64,000 nt of DNA from Micromussa lordhowensis (GCA_964020085.1 OZ026600.1:34848705-34912704), one strand, 5' to 3'; shown: positions 23,401 to 32,374, numbered from the stretch's first letter. The notes: generated by a model from the letters alone, not told the origin. A program made the numbers and translations.

Positions 23401-24208
23401 AAAAGTTTGATAGAATAAGTTAGTCTCTATTAAAATAAAAATAAAGTTCGTTTACGTTAATAAGTTTTCAAAACGTTGTCGGGAAGAATTTTGCCTGTAT
23501 AGACGTAATGGAGAGTTCTGTGTACAAAGTTTTTTTCGAACACAGCCGGTGAATTCGCGAAAGAAGTTCATAAATATATATTGTTCGCTATATATGTTGT
23601 AGACATCAAGCAACAAATTCTATAAAACGACAAAGGTAATAACAAAGTAGCTTTTTAAGGGACAAAATTTCTTTCTTTTCTCCAACCCGAAGTAAGTGAA
23701 AACAATAAGAACATATTTTTGAAGATTTTGCGATCATTTTTGGCTCAGTACACAGACAAATTATTTCTTTAAAAGGTGTACAACTGTCTTCGAAACTTTT
23801 TAAGCTTTAATATCGGATTGTTTTGTTTTATCTATATCTTTTTTTCTTTGTAGATGGCATATCTCTGAAAACAATCAGGCAATTGAACACAAAGTATCAC
23901 GAAGACAAAAATTAAAAACTAGGAAAAGTACTTTTCGTTTTAGAATAAAACTGGCACCTTTGAAACGGGTCAATATGTCAGCTCCCAAGTGTGCGTGAAA
24001 GCGTAGATCAAACTAAAAAAAACGTTTTCTAAGTCACTTTCGACTCAAATTTATGGAAATAATTTTCTTGTTTATAGTAAAAGTCTGTTTAGCATTTTTT
24101 TGCAAAACAACATTGTCAGTAATACTTACGAAGTCCGTTCGAACGTCGAACAACATTTTCCAGAAAGGTGTTTTGAGGCACCACAAGTCCTCTTCGCCCA
24201 ACAGGCAT
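7711..24208 (-). CDS. KCNH1/5-like (EAG): EAG-type voltage-gated potassium channel (KCNH1/KCNH5-like), complete, 10 coding exons
   Basis: This gene encodes a plasma-membrane, tetrameric, voltage-gated K+ channel. Joining 24208-24130, 20477-20247, 19724-19605, 18198-18080, 14625-14236, 13285-12877, 12596-12397, 11087-10835, 9929-9733 and 8460-7711 gives 2748 bp, 915 residues plus stop; every junction is GT-AG and all phases agree. Domains: N-cap 1-26 (RRGLVVPQNTFLEN), PAS about 27-135, S1-S3 in 184-313, S4 with LLRLGRVARK near 327-336, filter TIGFGN 425-430, C-linker from 450, cNBHD about 545-666 ending in YNL 661-663, and coiled coil 766-800. The EAG subfamily is chosen over ERG and ELK because of VLGNAQI in PAS, the TPP..ILHY..FKTTWDW start of S1, and STWAMNKGIDTDE in the C-linker. 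Human EAG1 is slightly longer (about 989), mainly in the C-terminal tail. The cNBHD of this family does not depend on cyclic nucleotides; I infer the same here. Exact 5' and 3' UTR ends were not found. Confidence 0.93.
8461..9732 (-). other. EAG intron 9
   Basis: 1.27 kb between exons 9 and 10. It contains a short duplicated AACTTATTAACTTAA motif near 8525-8580 and a GC-richer block (8625-8720). No exon seen. Confidence 0.7.
9733..9929 (-). CDS. KCNH1/5-like (EAG): EAG coding exon 9: end of cNBHD with intrinsic ligand
   Basis: The exon encodes GENDVFGDNICHESTVGQSA, then VLALTYCDLHWIQRDALIEV, and closes with SYNLRDE. The YNL tripeptide (residues 661-663) matches the intrinsic ligand that fills the binding pocket in EAG-family channels, which supports nucleotide-independent gating. 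Confidence 0.93.
10183..10596. repeat. 414 bp MITE with TTAA target-site duplication, in EAG intron 8
   Basis: TTAA at 10179-10182 and 10597-10600 flank ends GGCGGGGGTAAAC and GTTTACCCCCGCC, which are perfect inverted repeats. TTAA duplications are characteristic of piggyBac and Kolobok superfamilies; which one this belongs to is not decided. There is no transposase ORF, so it is non-autonomous. Confidence 0.85.
10835..11087 (-). CDS. KCNH1/5-like (EAG): EAG coding exon 8: cyclic-nucleotide-binding homology domain, first part
   Basis: The exon begins VLKYCPKDLQADICVHLNRI and carries HVAPGDRIIHHGESLDVLYF, then IARGSLEVKQGDTVVGLL. These are the CPxDxxADICVHLNR and PGDxIxHxGE...F...GSLEV motifs of the EAG/ERG C-linker and cNBHD. 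It ends one base into a glycine codon at GTAAGT. Confidence 0.93.
11440..11945 (-). other. Part of EAG intron 7, no feature recognised
   Basis: Noncoding; no exon, hairpin or clear repeat recognised between the cNBHD exon and the SINE copy. Confidence 0.5.
11955..12215 (-). mobile_element. tRNA-derived SINE, in EAG intron 7
   Basis: Read on the minus strand, an A-box-like ACGCAGCGGTGAGAGAGC and a B-box GGTTCGATTCC lie about 40 bp apart, as in a tRNA. They are followed by a body with GGCGTCATATGTGGGTTGAA, GGTTCTCGCCTTGCTCCGAG and a pyrimidine-rich TTTTTCCAGTTTTTCCGG segment. A diverged second copy occurs at about 59437-59575. Ends and duplications are not resolved. It lies in the same orientation as the host gene. 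Confidence 0.75.
12397..12596 (-). CDS. KCNH1/5-like (EAG): EAG coding exon 7: end of S6 and C-linker
   Basis: The exon reads AILFSLIFGQVSAILQQAQK, continues through the C-linker helices and ends STWAMNKGIDTDE before GTACGT. The ending matches the EAG family pattern STWSMSRGIDTEK more closely than the ERG or ELK equivalents. Confidence 0.92.
12812..12824. repeat. C13 homopolymer next to the EAG pore exon
   Basis: Thirteen C residues (G-run on the coding strand) begin about 52 bases past the splice donor of exon 6. Long C/G runs are prone to assembly and length error. Confidence 0.8.
12877..13285 (-). CDS. KCNH1/5-like (EAG): EAG coding exon 6: S4, S5, pore and start of S6
   Basis: The exon opens with NATTLLGFLKVFRLLRLGRV, an S4 with regularly spaced arginines, then S5 (LLMLSFCLVAHWMACIFYLI), a turret with NGS, and the pore helix and filter SALYYTLTSLTTIGFGNIAP. 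It ends one base into a codon at LLG|G with a GTGAGA donor. GFG rather than GYG is normal for KCNH channels. Confidence 0.95.
13470..13611. repeat. Short inverted-repeat element in EAG intron 5
   Basis: GAGGTCCGTACTGTAAGTTA near 13474 and GTCCGTAAGTTATACAGTAC near 13583-13602 form imperfect inverted ends around a central region. It resembles a small MITE. Confidence 0.4.
14236..14625 (-). CDS. KCNH1/5-like (EAG): EAG coding exon 5: S1 to S3
   Basis: The exon covers 130 codons in phase 0. It starts LMSLNDELLPDYKLDVPHTP, carries S1 (FKTTWDWIILFLTLYT), S2 (FVDWLFLADIAFNFHTTYVG) and S3 (WFFLDLVSSLPYG), and ends DSDT before GTGAGT. The acidic residues in S2 and S3 expected in a voltage sensor are present. 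Confidence 0.93.
14784..15204. repeat. Dispersed MITE-like repeat, copy B, in EAG intron 4
   Basis: AAAGACCGTGTTTGACCACA near 14784 begins a diverged copy of the repeat at 3252-3620, ending at GAATTATTAATGAG. An unrelated inverted-repeat element (14963-15131) interrupts it. Confidence 0.65.
14963..15131. repeat. 169 bp inverted-repeat MITE nested in copy B
   Basis: The left end GGCCATTTTCGAATTACCTT is matched on the opposite strand by GACCATTTCCGAGTTACCTA; both ends continue with AGCCTCT..TT..CAAAGCGAG. An internal ATTTTCATATGAA / TTCATATGAAAAT pair adds to the fold. Confidence 0.75.
15205..18079 (-). other. Remainder of EAG intron 4
   Basis: About 2.9 kb, AT-rich. Apart from the candidate alternative first exon at 16362-16421 I see only short chance frames (for example 15804-16272 on the plus strand) and no clear repeat. 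Confidence 0.6.
16362..16421 (-). CDS. Candidate alternative first exon of the EAG gene (PAS-less isoform)
   Basis: Within the 3.4 kb intron between exons 4 and 5, an ATG at 16421 opens exactly 20 codons (MSRVKPEENATTSCRHKDSR) ending at a perfect GTGAGT donor in phase 0. Exon 5 at 14625 is also entered in phase 0, so splicing would give a channel starting about 20 residues before S1 and lacking cap and PAS. A TATAAAGG lies just upstream of the ATG. Vertebrate ERG1b uses an analogous intronic start. This is inference from a short open frame and could be chance. Confidence 0.35.
18080..18198 (-). CDS. KCNH1/5-like (EAG): EAG coding exon 4: PAS-to-S1 linker
   Basis: The exon encodes about 40 residues (DNGGPKGWARLNKTLTRHKS then VLVAFKQKTSTQRNAQQISS). 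It corresponds to the linker of human EAG1, where GWGKFARLTRALTSS forms the N-terminal calmodulin-binding site. The basic, amphipathic GWARLNKTLTRHK stretch is in the same position. Acceptor TTTTAG and donor GTGAGT leave the exon in phase 0. Confidence 0.85.
18199..19604 (-). other. EAG intron 3, with repeat fragment at 19260-19456
   Basis: 1.4 kb. The segment with AATACGCAGACCTTGGTCAA, TTGTTGTTTTGCAGAGGACG and TTCCTTAAGCTCCCTATGG is a diverged half-copy of the MITE at 6074-6426. No additional exon is required, because exons 3 and 4 agree in phase. Confidence 0.6.
19605..19724 (-). CDS. KCNH1/5-like (EAG): EAG coding exon 3: end of PAS domain
   Basis: This 120 bp exon encodes TAMWVLFHLGPIKNEKGEVM followed by LFLVTLKDITEYKDPIVGT. 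The PIKNE.G.V..FL...DIT block is the last part of the EAG/ELK PAS fold. It has a CAG acceptor and a GTAATG donor. Confidence 0.92.
20247..20477 (-). CDS. KCNH1/5-like (EAG): EAG coding exon 2: core of PAS domain
   Basis: The exon runs from a TTGCAG acceptor to a GTAAGT donor. It encodes LFVLGNAQIIENPIVYSSDG, then GFCKFTGFTRAEVMKKNCDC and the stretch to YKKDG. VLGNAQI and GFCK.tG..RAEVM are PAS-domain signatures of EAG channels. It enters in phase 1 (completing a His codon) and leaves one base into the next codon. Confidence 0.92.
20478..24129 (-). other. EAG intron 1 (3.65 kb)
   Basis: Long AT-rich intron between the N-cap exon and PAS exon. Minus-strand open frames at 20823-21017 and 21494-21697 have no recognisable family and are not needed for phase continuity. 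Otherwise nothing seen. Confidence 0.65.
24130..24208 (-). CDS. KCNH1/5-like (EAG): EAG coding exon 1: N-terminal cap
   Basis: The ATG at 24208 opens 26 codons (MPVGRRGLVVPQNTFLENVV then RRSNGL) plus one base before a GTAAGT donor. The PQNTFLEN block is the conserved EAG N-terminal cap that regulates gating with the PAS domain. Seven bases upstream of the ATG is a TTTTCAG acceptor-like site, so a noncoding 5' exon may lie further upstream, above 24216. Confidence 0.9.
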
Positions 24209-26892
24209 TTCGTCCCTGAAAATACATGAGTAAAGCAAATGAGCGGTGTCTTGGACATTTTTACTTTAAATGAAGGGTTTTTGACAAGCAGCTATTATTA
24301 TTGTAAACTCACAAATGCACATGAATATTCTAGCGCAAATATTGTCATCTAAAGTGTAGACTTTAGACTCCTGTAGTTTCGATGTCTATTTGTTGACACA
24401 TGATCTGTTGGAGGTCGACACCTGTTTGTCAAAGCAATATATACGGCCATGTCAAGTTAATATTGAGTTTTACAACCCAGTGAATACGGCAGAAAACGCT
24501 TCTGTAAGCTCTTAACGAATTGGTTTAGAATTCAATAAAGTTTCCCTTCAATGGCTGCTTGCGGAGAGCCCCGGAGAATTGATGACCTCCACAGTGACAG
24601 AGTGTGTCTTCTTTTAGTTTGGCGATTGCGCTGTCAATAACCTGGGCAAAAATTCGATTTTTGTCAAGTACAAACCACTTCTGGCGTTTTCCCACGACTA
24701 AGAGGATTTAGGCGACGAGACAAATCCAAAGAATAAAGAAAATCAATTGTGAAGAAATTCTCACATTTTTGGCGGCTTGATTAAAAGGTTCGAAGAACTG
24801 CAATTTTAACACGTAAGGCTTGTACTGAAGGTTCAGGCAGCTTTTGCGCCTCTTAATTTTTGACTATTTGCTTTAGATTATCTACATCAAGAGGAATTAC
24901 CATAACAACAGTGCTTCAACCAATCAGGGCTCGGCTTTTGACAAAAACGACAATTGGTCAGCGTACTGCCGCTGGGCGAACGTGAAGTAATAAGATCTCG
25001 ACAAAGACTTAATCGTAAACTCATGAAATATTGAACAGTTTATCGCGATGTGAAAGCCACGATATCATTATCTGTGACTACAAGGTTGTGCAAATGAAGA
25101 AAAACCAGACAAAAGAGAAACGAAAGGACAAATTAAGTCCTTTAGAAATTGCTTTCATTGATCAGCCTATTCGGGGCAGGTGCACACCATTTGAACTGAC
25201 GAGCAATTGTTGAAAGTCTTCAAAATTACCAACGGGTCGGAAATTGCTTAAACACTCGCAATATTGAAGCAATAATAGTCTACCACCGGTAGAGAATGAC
25301 CTTCTTCAAGGCATAATTTGAGCAGAAATTGCTTTGTTTATTTTATAGCATTTTCGAATTGATTCACATCATGACATGCGCACAAGTAAATCATGTCAAC
25401 AGGGGCTTAATAAACTGGGCAAAACAATTAAATTTCGCGCCATGCGGTGCAGAGTGACTGTTAGGAAAAATAATTACTTTAGTTAGATCATTACATAAAT
25501 AATTTTGTTTTTCCCATCACGCTTTTGAGCTGATCCATAAAAAAGTTTACAACATATGATCCGATGGCAGATGTATGATTTTTCACTTTAAATTGCTTCC
25601 TTTTTCCGGGCGTTGCAAGAGTTTTAAGAGTTCCGCAATATACTGGAATTTTTTAACCGCGTACGAGAAGCGCACGATTTAAGAAAGTCTACAACACTCC
25701 CTGACTGTTTCGCCAGTCTGACTTTTTTTCACTGAAACGGGATTTTACATAAATTAAAAACTATTAAAGAAAATTAGGAAACGTGAGACAGTTTGGCTGG
25801 ATTATCCCTAGCTATGTAAGAGCGAATTGATAGAGATCTTTCTTCTTAGAAAACGAGGAAAATGGTTCATTGTTTCAACCCTTAGTCTCGTCTTCACCGA
25901 CTTCATTAACGTGCCGTTCCCTGCGGCACGTCTGCTCAAAATGATTAGGTCTAACCACATTATTTGCAGAATAATTCATTATCTTATGTACGCAATGGAA
26001 ACCCTGTAAGCCTCGTAAGCAACGTTTACGACAAAACAATTTTACACGCTAAAAGGTTCTTAAAAATGCTTCAAACTTAGTGCATTATGCAGGTTGACCT
26101 AGCTAGAAGCCACGCCTATTATAGACCCTGGTTTTCCAAACGCTGACCAAGAAATTAGTTTTTAGCCCAAAGCGATGTGCTCTCCGAAATAATAGCGACG
26201 AGAAACGAATACGAAACAGTATCAGCTGCAGGCATCTCAAAGCCTGCATGCAGGATTTTATTATTACTCAGCTTTGGCAACAATGCATTCATTATTAATG
26301 CAAATAACTTAACGTAGCATACAAATGAAGAGAACGACCAAGACATGCAATAAACGTTTTCGTAGAAAAATTCTTTTAAGAAAAGTGACACATTTTGAGA
26401 ATCGTCTATACTTCTTCTGTTTTTTTTTTCCAGTAAAACATTAACTGGAACTTAACGTCGCGATTAAAATAAAGACAAAGTGCTACTAAGTAAAAGTTAA
26501 AGTATACTCAGATAGAAACTGAAAATCGGTTTAAGCTATTTGTAAATTTTCAGTATCTGTCTAGAAACTGAATTACAACGCATAACAACTATAATTTTCC
26601 GCATATAGTCAAATGGACTATTGCTTTCAAATGTTTGAAACCCAAGGACATCATTGGGCATCTCTATTTAACTATCTGTCAGAAATTACAGTTATTAATA
26701 CTGACATAGGTATTCTTCAAGATAAAGAACCTAGTTTATGAAGTTCAATATTTACGCGCGCGAGAGTGCTAAATTTAAGATAAGCAATGTATTATTAATC
26801 CCTTGAAAAGGCAGAGGGAAATTTTTTGAATAAAATATTAATCAACTCAACATTACTGTATGCTATTATTTTGACTGTCATATTCAATGTTA
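24209..26892. other. Upstream flank of the EAG gene
   Basis: No protein homology. It probably contains the EAG promoter and a noncoding 5' exon, because an acceptor-like TTTTCAG sits just before the ATG, but neither can be pinpointed. A small GC-richer patch occurs at 24550-24650. Confidence 0.45.
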
Positions 26893-26932
26893 GTATATAC
26901 CACACAAGTGAATAGTACTTTTCGCGCGCGCT

Positions 26933-26969
<37 letters not shown>

Positions 26970-27073
26970 CACCTCCGAGCAGCCGAAGTAAAACAAAGTG
27001 GCTTTTGTCGCTATATTTTAACTAATGAAGTTACTCTTTGGGCTGCTAGTTATTCAGCTTGTGTGGTATATAC
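26893..27073. repeat. 181 bp MITE with perfect 16 bp inverted ends
   Basis: GTATATACCACACAAG at 26893-26908 is exactly complementary to 27058-27073. Inside is a second inverted pair, GCTCGGAGGTGA (26951) and TTCACCTCCGAGC (26972-26984). Confidence 0.8.
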
Positions 27074-27076
27074 TAA

Positions 27077-27143
27077 AACAATTATTCACCTCAGTGTCGG
27101 TGAAAGTGGTGGATATTTACCTCCACTTCGGTGAATAATTGTT
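27077..27143. repeat. 67 bp hairpin adjoining the MITE
   Basis: AACAATTATTCACC at 27077-27090 is complementary to GGTGAATAATTGTT at 27130-27143. The interior carries AGTGGTGGATATTTACCTCC. It may be part of the same composite element as 26893-27073. Confidence 0.75.
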
Positions 27144-27779
27144 AATTATTTCATGGCTTCAATTTATTGTTTTTGAGATATGGACTCTTAAAGCATACAG
27201 ACTTTGAGATAAGTTAACAATGACCCATAACAGGGCATGGGAGTTCTTGTGAATCGAAGTGTTGAGGAACGGTATGCCAATGTGATAAGCGTTAATGTTC
27301 TATCTGTACGCGGAAAGCCTTGTAGTACGCGGACAATTTTGCACATGAAGAAATTGCTAAGAACTAAGTCGTCTTAGATTTTAGCGAGGAAATTATAAAG
27401 AACTAAATAAAACGTTCGTTCCTTTCTTCCAATAAGAGTGATTACATGTTTACATTGCGAATCAACCGTTGTTCACATCGATATTGTAAAGAACACTGTC
27501 GTAGATCACCTGTTTTACAAAACTGTTCAGATATAAATATGTCTGAACATTTTCGGAATCAAATCTTCTTAACATTTGGCGTTCATTCGCTGCCCGAAAA
27601 TTGACGTTCTATGAAAACAAAATTACAAAACAATGCCTAAGCAGGGAAAATTTAAATTTTGCGTCTAGTTGCAATGCGCGCAATTTAAAGCGTAGACTGA
27701 TAGGCATTTACTCGGTCCGCACTGAAGACTCGGTTATTACAACTTGGTTCAAAACGCATCAGACATGTAAATTGTCCTG

Positions 27780-27860
27780 GAAGTTGCAATGAGAATGGGT
27801 GGGGGTGGGGAAGTGGGAGGGAAGAAAGGAAGGAGTGATGGAGGGGGGGGGGGGGAGGTT
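27780..27860. repeat. G-rich low-complexity tract beside the retrotransposon
   Basis: Repeated runs of three or more G (GGGTGGGGGTGGGG...), ending in a 13 G run at 27843-27855, a few bases from the Ty3/gypsy LTR. It has G-quadruplex potential. Confidence 0.7.
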
Positions 27861-27865
27861 GGCAT

Positions 27866-27971
27866 TGTAATGGCCCGCCGCGAGAACAGGAGGCGATATA
27901 GCTTCTTCAAGGGCACAATGGTTAAAATGCTGCTTACGTCACCGGAAGTGCATTTGAAGTACCTATCATCA
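27866..27971 (-). repeat. 3' LTR of the Ty3/gypsy element
   Basis: About 106 bp, sharing TGTAATGGCC, GCGAGAACAGGAGG, GCTTACGTCAC.GGAAGTGC and ATTTGAAGTAC with the other LTR. It lacks about 26 bp present there. Confidence 0.75.
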
Positions 27972-28458
27972 CATCCCTCTCCTCCTGATGAGGTGAGTTA
28001 TAACAACAAACAAAATAACAACTAAACGAAACAAAGGAACATAAACTATAAGTCGACAACAAAAGTTCCTTTGTTAGTAGATCATCATTGTTCGGCAAAG
28101 AGCAAGTTACATGTCCAGCCTTTCCGGGGGCTTGCTAATCCTGCCACTCCGAGTTACATAACTACCTGGCAGTGCGGTGGCTTGAATCTCTGAGTGAACT
28201 GAAATCGTACCAGTTGGGTTGGTGGGCGTCTGCAGCACAGTTTGCTCGTCTGTGTCTGGTTCGACTACTACGTTGCTTTGGCTTCTAGTGCGCCTCAGCT
28301 CTCTTCCAGTCGTGGTTGCCACAGCATGTGATCGGGGGACTTCGGCTAGTTTCCATTTCAGTGTCGGTTGATCCTGGATGGTTACTCTTTGCCCCGGTGT
28401 TTGTCGAGGACGTTGCCTTGCATGGTAGAATATTTGAAGCTCCTGCCTCTCCCTTAGT

Positions 28459-28494
28459 GGGGCTCACGGATTTAACGTTAAATCCGTGAGCCCC
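28459..28494. repeat. Perfect 36 bp palindrome inside the retrotransposon
   Basis: GGGGCTCACGGATTTAAC at 28459-28476 is immediately followed by its exact complement at 28477-28494, with no loop. Confidence 0.9.
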
Positions 28495-31348
28495 GCTTAC
28501 ATTGCACATTTTCTAGCGCAGGATTTTAGTCATATCCTGCACGTCTTTCTTGTGGGTGTTTTGTTGTTCACACCCTGTAGGAGCATACTTTGTACTACAA
28601 AAATTTAGTATAAAATAGGTTCCATTTCTGTATCTTGTAGTTTAATCCTGAAAAAGTCTCACTAGCAGACGAAACCGGTCGATTAATAAACTCAGTTGTA
28701 CAAGATCATTAGTTGTTGCTGCGTGCTGCACACAACTTTTTTCATTTTTAAATTTTTAAATTGTTGTACTTCATTTAAGGCGTCTTTGGGAATTTTCCTC
28801 GGGAGGTTGTTCTGGATCGCTCGACCGAGAGGTAGGTCAGCAGGTAGTGGCAGTTTGTGATCAATTGGTGTGGTTCTCAGGCACAGGAGGGACATGTCAG
28901 GGTCTCTGTGGGTGGTTTTCGCTTTGAGGAGAGCAGCTTTAACTGATTTTACTTGGCTCTCAATAAAACCATTTCTACATGGATAGTGTGGTGAGCTTGT
29001 TACATGCTGGAAACCCAGTTCCCTTGCAAAATAATGGAATGCTTGACCACTGTAGTTAGGCCATTATCAGATCTTACTGCTCACTGAAAATCTGCCTCAG
29101 CAATTTGACTACTGTGTGGCTGTAGCTTTGACTCCTTGGTATCTGCCTATCCAACGGATACTTTGAATAATAATCAGCGACCACTAGCTAGGTACTCTGA
29201 ACCCTTTAAGGTAAAGAGGTCTGTGCCAATAGTATGCCATGCCCATGGTGACAGCTCTGTGATGATCAGGGGCTCTCTTTAATTGTTGGCTCTAGTGTAG
29301 CTCCTAGCAAGTGCTACATGTCTTGGTTATCTCATGTATGTCTTTGTTTAGCCCCCTCCAGTATACGGTCGTCCTAGTCCTGAGCTTTGTCTTCTCAATT
29401 CCTTGATGTGCTGCATGGAGCTTTGATTTCTTTCTGTAGCACAGTGGGGATAATGATGCGGTGACTTTTCGTGGCTATCCCATCTTCTACAGCGAGCTCG
29501 TCGCGAAAGGGCCAATAAGGTTTTAAGGGCACTGCTAAATGCTAAATGGTCGAAGGCCAACCAGACTGGCTCATTTCCTTCAGTGCGTTGAGCTCTGGGT
29601 CTGAAGCGGTTTGTTCTCTGATTCTTTTCAGAATGCTGTTAATGAATTGGGGGTGGATGTCGTGCATTTGGACATTCATCCCAGGCATGGCTTCTTTTTC
29701 TTCTGGTGATAACCCGGAGAGTGCATCCGTGATTTCGCTGTTCAGGTGAATACTCTCAAGGGGCTTGTGTTCAATATTGATAGTGAAACTCACCAAACAG
29801 GTAAGTGTGAAACTTCTCACACCCGTACACACAGCGAGTAGTTCTCATTCAATGTTTGCATATCTCGTTTAAATGATGGTTTATTTCCACATCAGTAAGT
29901 GGTTTGCTCGCAAAAGCAACAGGCTTGCTGTCCTGTAAGAGTGTTTCGCCCAGGGCTTTTAACCAAGCGTCATCTTGTAGGGTGATCTCCTTCTTTGGAT
30001 CAAAGTAGGTTAGAGTAACTTCGCTACTGATGGAGTCCTTGACTTTGTTGTAGGCGTCTTGGTGTGCTGGGCTCCAGTCAAATTTGATGGCTTTCCTTTA
30101 GGAGCTCTCGAAGTGAGGCTGTTAGTGTGCTTAAATTGGGAATGAAGGGACCCATGTAGTTTGCCTGACCTGAAGGTCCGCAGTTCTAGTTGGAGCTGAC
30201 ATTTGCTTCAGTGTTGAGATTTTGTTTGGATCTGGCTGGATTCCACCTTGGTTACAGACAACACCATAAAATCTGATTTTCTCCTGCTTTACAAAGCATT
30301 TGTCAGGGTTCAATTTCAGGACTGTATCTTGGCATCGTCTTCAGCATACCATGCATGTTGCGGTCATCTTCCTCACTAGTTTTTCCCAAAAACCAAGATG
30401 TCGTCTGCAATTCCTGCCACTCCTTCGCACCCCTCAGATGTTTGGTCATTTTGCTCGGAAAATGTTTTGTTACATTTTCAGCCCAAAGGGCTGCGATTAA
30501 ATCTGTATCTACCGAAAGGGGTAGTTGAATGTGGTGAGGTAACTCGACTCCTTGTAGTGAACAACGTTCCAGTACCCGCACTTTGCATCAACAATGGAGA
30601 AAACTGTAGCTTCGGTCAATTAGGGTAGGATCTCTTCTAGAGTGGGGGTAACATGGTGTTCTCTCTGGATGGCTGCGTTGAGATCTTTGGCGTCTAGGCA
30701 GAGTCTCAACCTCCCATTTTGTTTCCGTCGGTAGACTAGACTGTTAACCCAGGAGGTGGGTTCACCCAACTCAAGTTTTGTGATGATGCCATTCTTGACA
30801 ATACCATCTAATTCACTTTTGATGTCGTGTTTGAGGCTGATTGGCACGCGTCGTGGAGGATGAATCACTGGTGGAACGTTGGGGTCGACTGTAATGTGGT
30901 GCTCTCCTCATCAAAATGGTTTCCTCGGCTTGCTCAGGAGTCTTGTCCTTTAGGCATCCATCACTTCTGGTGGGGGATGTTGCAATCTAAACATCGCAAT
31001 CCTGGGCTAAAATCTGTAATGCTGCGATGAATGTCTCTGAACCTGGCGAAAACAGGATTGCTTTGGGACTTACGTGACTCTCGAAACGTTCGTATAGTAG
31101 TATGTTCCTAATTTCTGACGGTCATCGTCGGAGATGTCAGACCACGTGTTGTAGATATCCCTTTCTGACGGACCCAGATGAGCAAATGGCTGCTTTTCCC
31201 TCTTGTGTTCTGGATTTGAGAGGTCCTGTAAACATTAGCTCGACATGTTGCTTGAAACGTCGCCAGTTTTCTTTCGAGTTGTCGCCTTGCCATTACATAA
31301 CCGGGCATTCGATGCCGCTCAACGCCATGTATCCGAGTTCTGAAGCCA

Positions 31349-31480
31349 TGTAATGGCCGCGAGAACAGGAGGGGATAGATAATTTCTAAACTGGCGGGAA
31401 CTAAATGCAAAAGATCGCAAGGCACGATGGTTAACATGGTGCTTACGTCACTGGAAGTGCATTTGAAGTACAAATCATCA
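31349..31480 (-). repeat. 5' LTR of the Ty3/gypsy element
   Basis: About 132 bp with TGTAATGGCC at one edge and ATCATCA at the other. Relative to the 3' LTR it includes an extra segment containing AATTTCTAAACTGGCGGGAA. Confidence 0.75.
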
Positions 31481-32144
31481 AAGGTATGGGTTATGGTAAG
31501 TGAGATGGGCATTGCCAAAAGGAATTTACCTTAAGTATTGAATTTTTAATTAGGTCTCTCACATAGAGACACCATTCACGCAATTGTTTTCGCTCCCGTC
31601 ATTCTTAGCTCAGCTCTTACCGTTTGCTACACTAGGCAAATAGATACTGCTAAATAAACTGTATGACCCAAAACGGGTTTAGTTTGCGATCGTCCTTTTC
31701 AGTTCATGGTATAAGTGAGCCATAACGACAAGAAAATAAATTGATGTCAACTAGTTGATATTTTGGTCTTGGTTCAAATTTTGTTGTTTACAGTGGTCGA
31801 TGCGCTTAGAGGGATACCACTTAAACTGAAAGAAACAAATATATCAACTAAACATAATAGGCTTAATTAAAATCCCAACTGACGGGAGGCAGAAAAGTTG
31901 GTTATTTACGAGCATGACCGAGGAGTTGAACTAGGGTGTACCGAGAAATAACTCCAGCTAATTGGTCAGAGCACGATTTGAACTTTCAACTCTCGCGCCC
32001 TAACCACTCGTCAACGCTGCCTCCTCAAAGCGAAAAAGATGACAGGTTTTGGAAAGGAACAAAAAGACATCTGAAATAGTCCTGCATATAAATTTATTAG
32101 CAGGTGGTAAAGTCAAAGCCAATAAACTTTACCTCAGACAACCA
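31481..32144. other. Noncoding stretch
   Basis: AT-rich; no coding evidence or clear repeat. Confidence 0.5.
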
Positions 32145-32374
32145 GGGGCCCGTTTTTCGAAGGTCCCGAAACATTTTCGCACCCGGAAAGCCATAGCAAA
32201 ATCTCGAAGCCTATGATTACACAGCCGTTTTATTCACGTATTATTAATATAAACAGAGGTTCTCTTCACAAAAGAAATTTCTGGCGTATACACTTCTCCG
32301 TTTTCAGATACAGATGAACAAAAAATGGCTTTACGGGCCCGAAAGGTGTCCGGGGCTTTCGAGAAACGGGCCCC
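32145..32374. repeat. 230 bp MITE with GGGGCCCGTTT ends
   Basis: GGGGCCCGTTTTTCGA at 32145-32160 is matched by TCGAGAAACGGGCCCC at 32359-32374 with one difference. Inner sequences (GGTCCCGAAAC..TTTTCG; CGAAAGGTGTCCGGGGCTTT) partly pair as well. Confidence 0.75.

Larger units (their letters stand above)
27866..31480 (-). mobile_element. Degenerate Ty3/gypsy LTR retrotransposon with short LTRs, internally deleted
   Basis: Two direct repeats (27866-27971 and 31349-31480) have TG...CA termini. On the minus strand a purine tract (AGGAGGAGAGGGATG) directly precedes the 3' LTR, and a TGGCTTCAGAACTCGG primer-binding-like site directly follows the 5' LTR. Between them, in minus-strand order, are a gag-like remnant (about 31100-31300), reverse transcriptase (30620-30868: WVNSLVYRRKQNGRLRLCLD; then an ADDILVFG active-site block near 30380, out of frame), connection (30131-30313: MNPDKCFVKQEKIRFYGVVC), RNase H-like pieces, and integrase and C-terminal fragments (28107-28895: YVTRSGRISKPPERLDM). 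Frameshifts and stops interrupt it many times. At 3.6 kb it is shorter than intact elements, and gag-protease sequence is largely missing. No matching target-site duplication was found. It is inactive. Confidence 0.88.

Noticed and set aside
29546..31030. Plus-strand frames within the Ty3/gypsy element
   Set aside because: Antisense shadows; the polymerase homology is on the minus strand.
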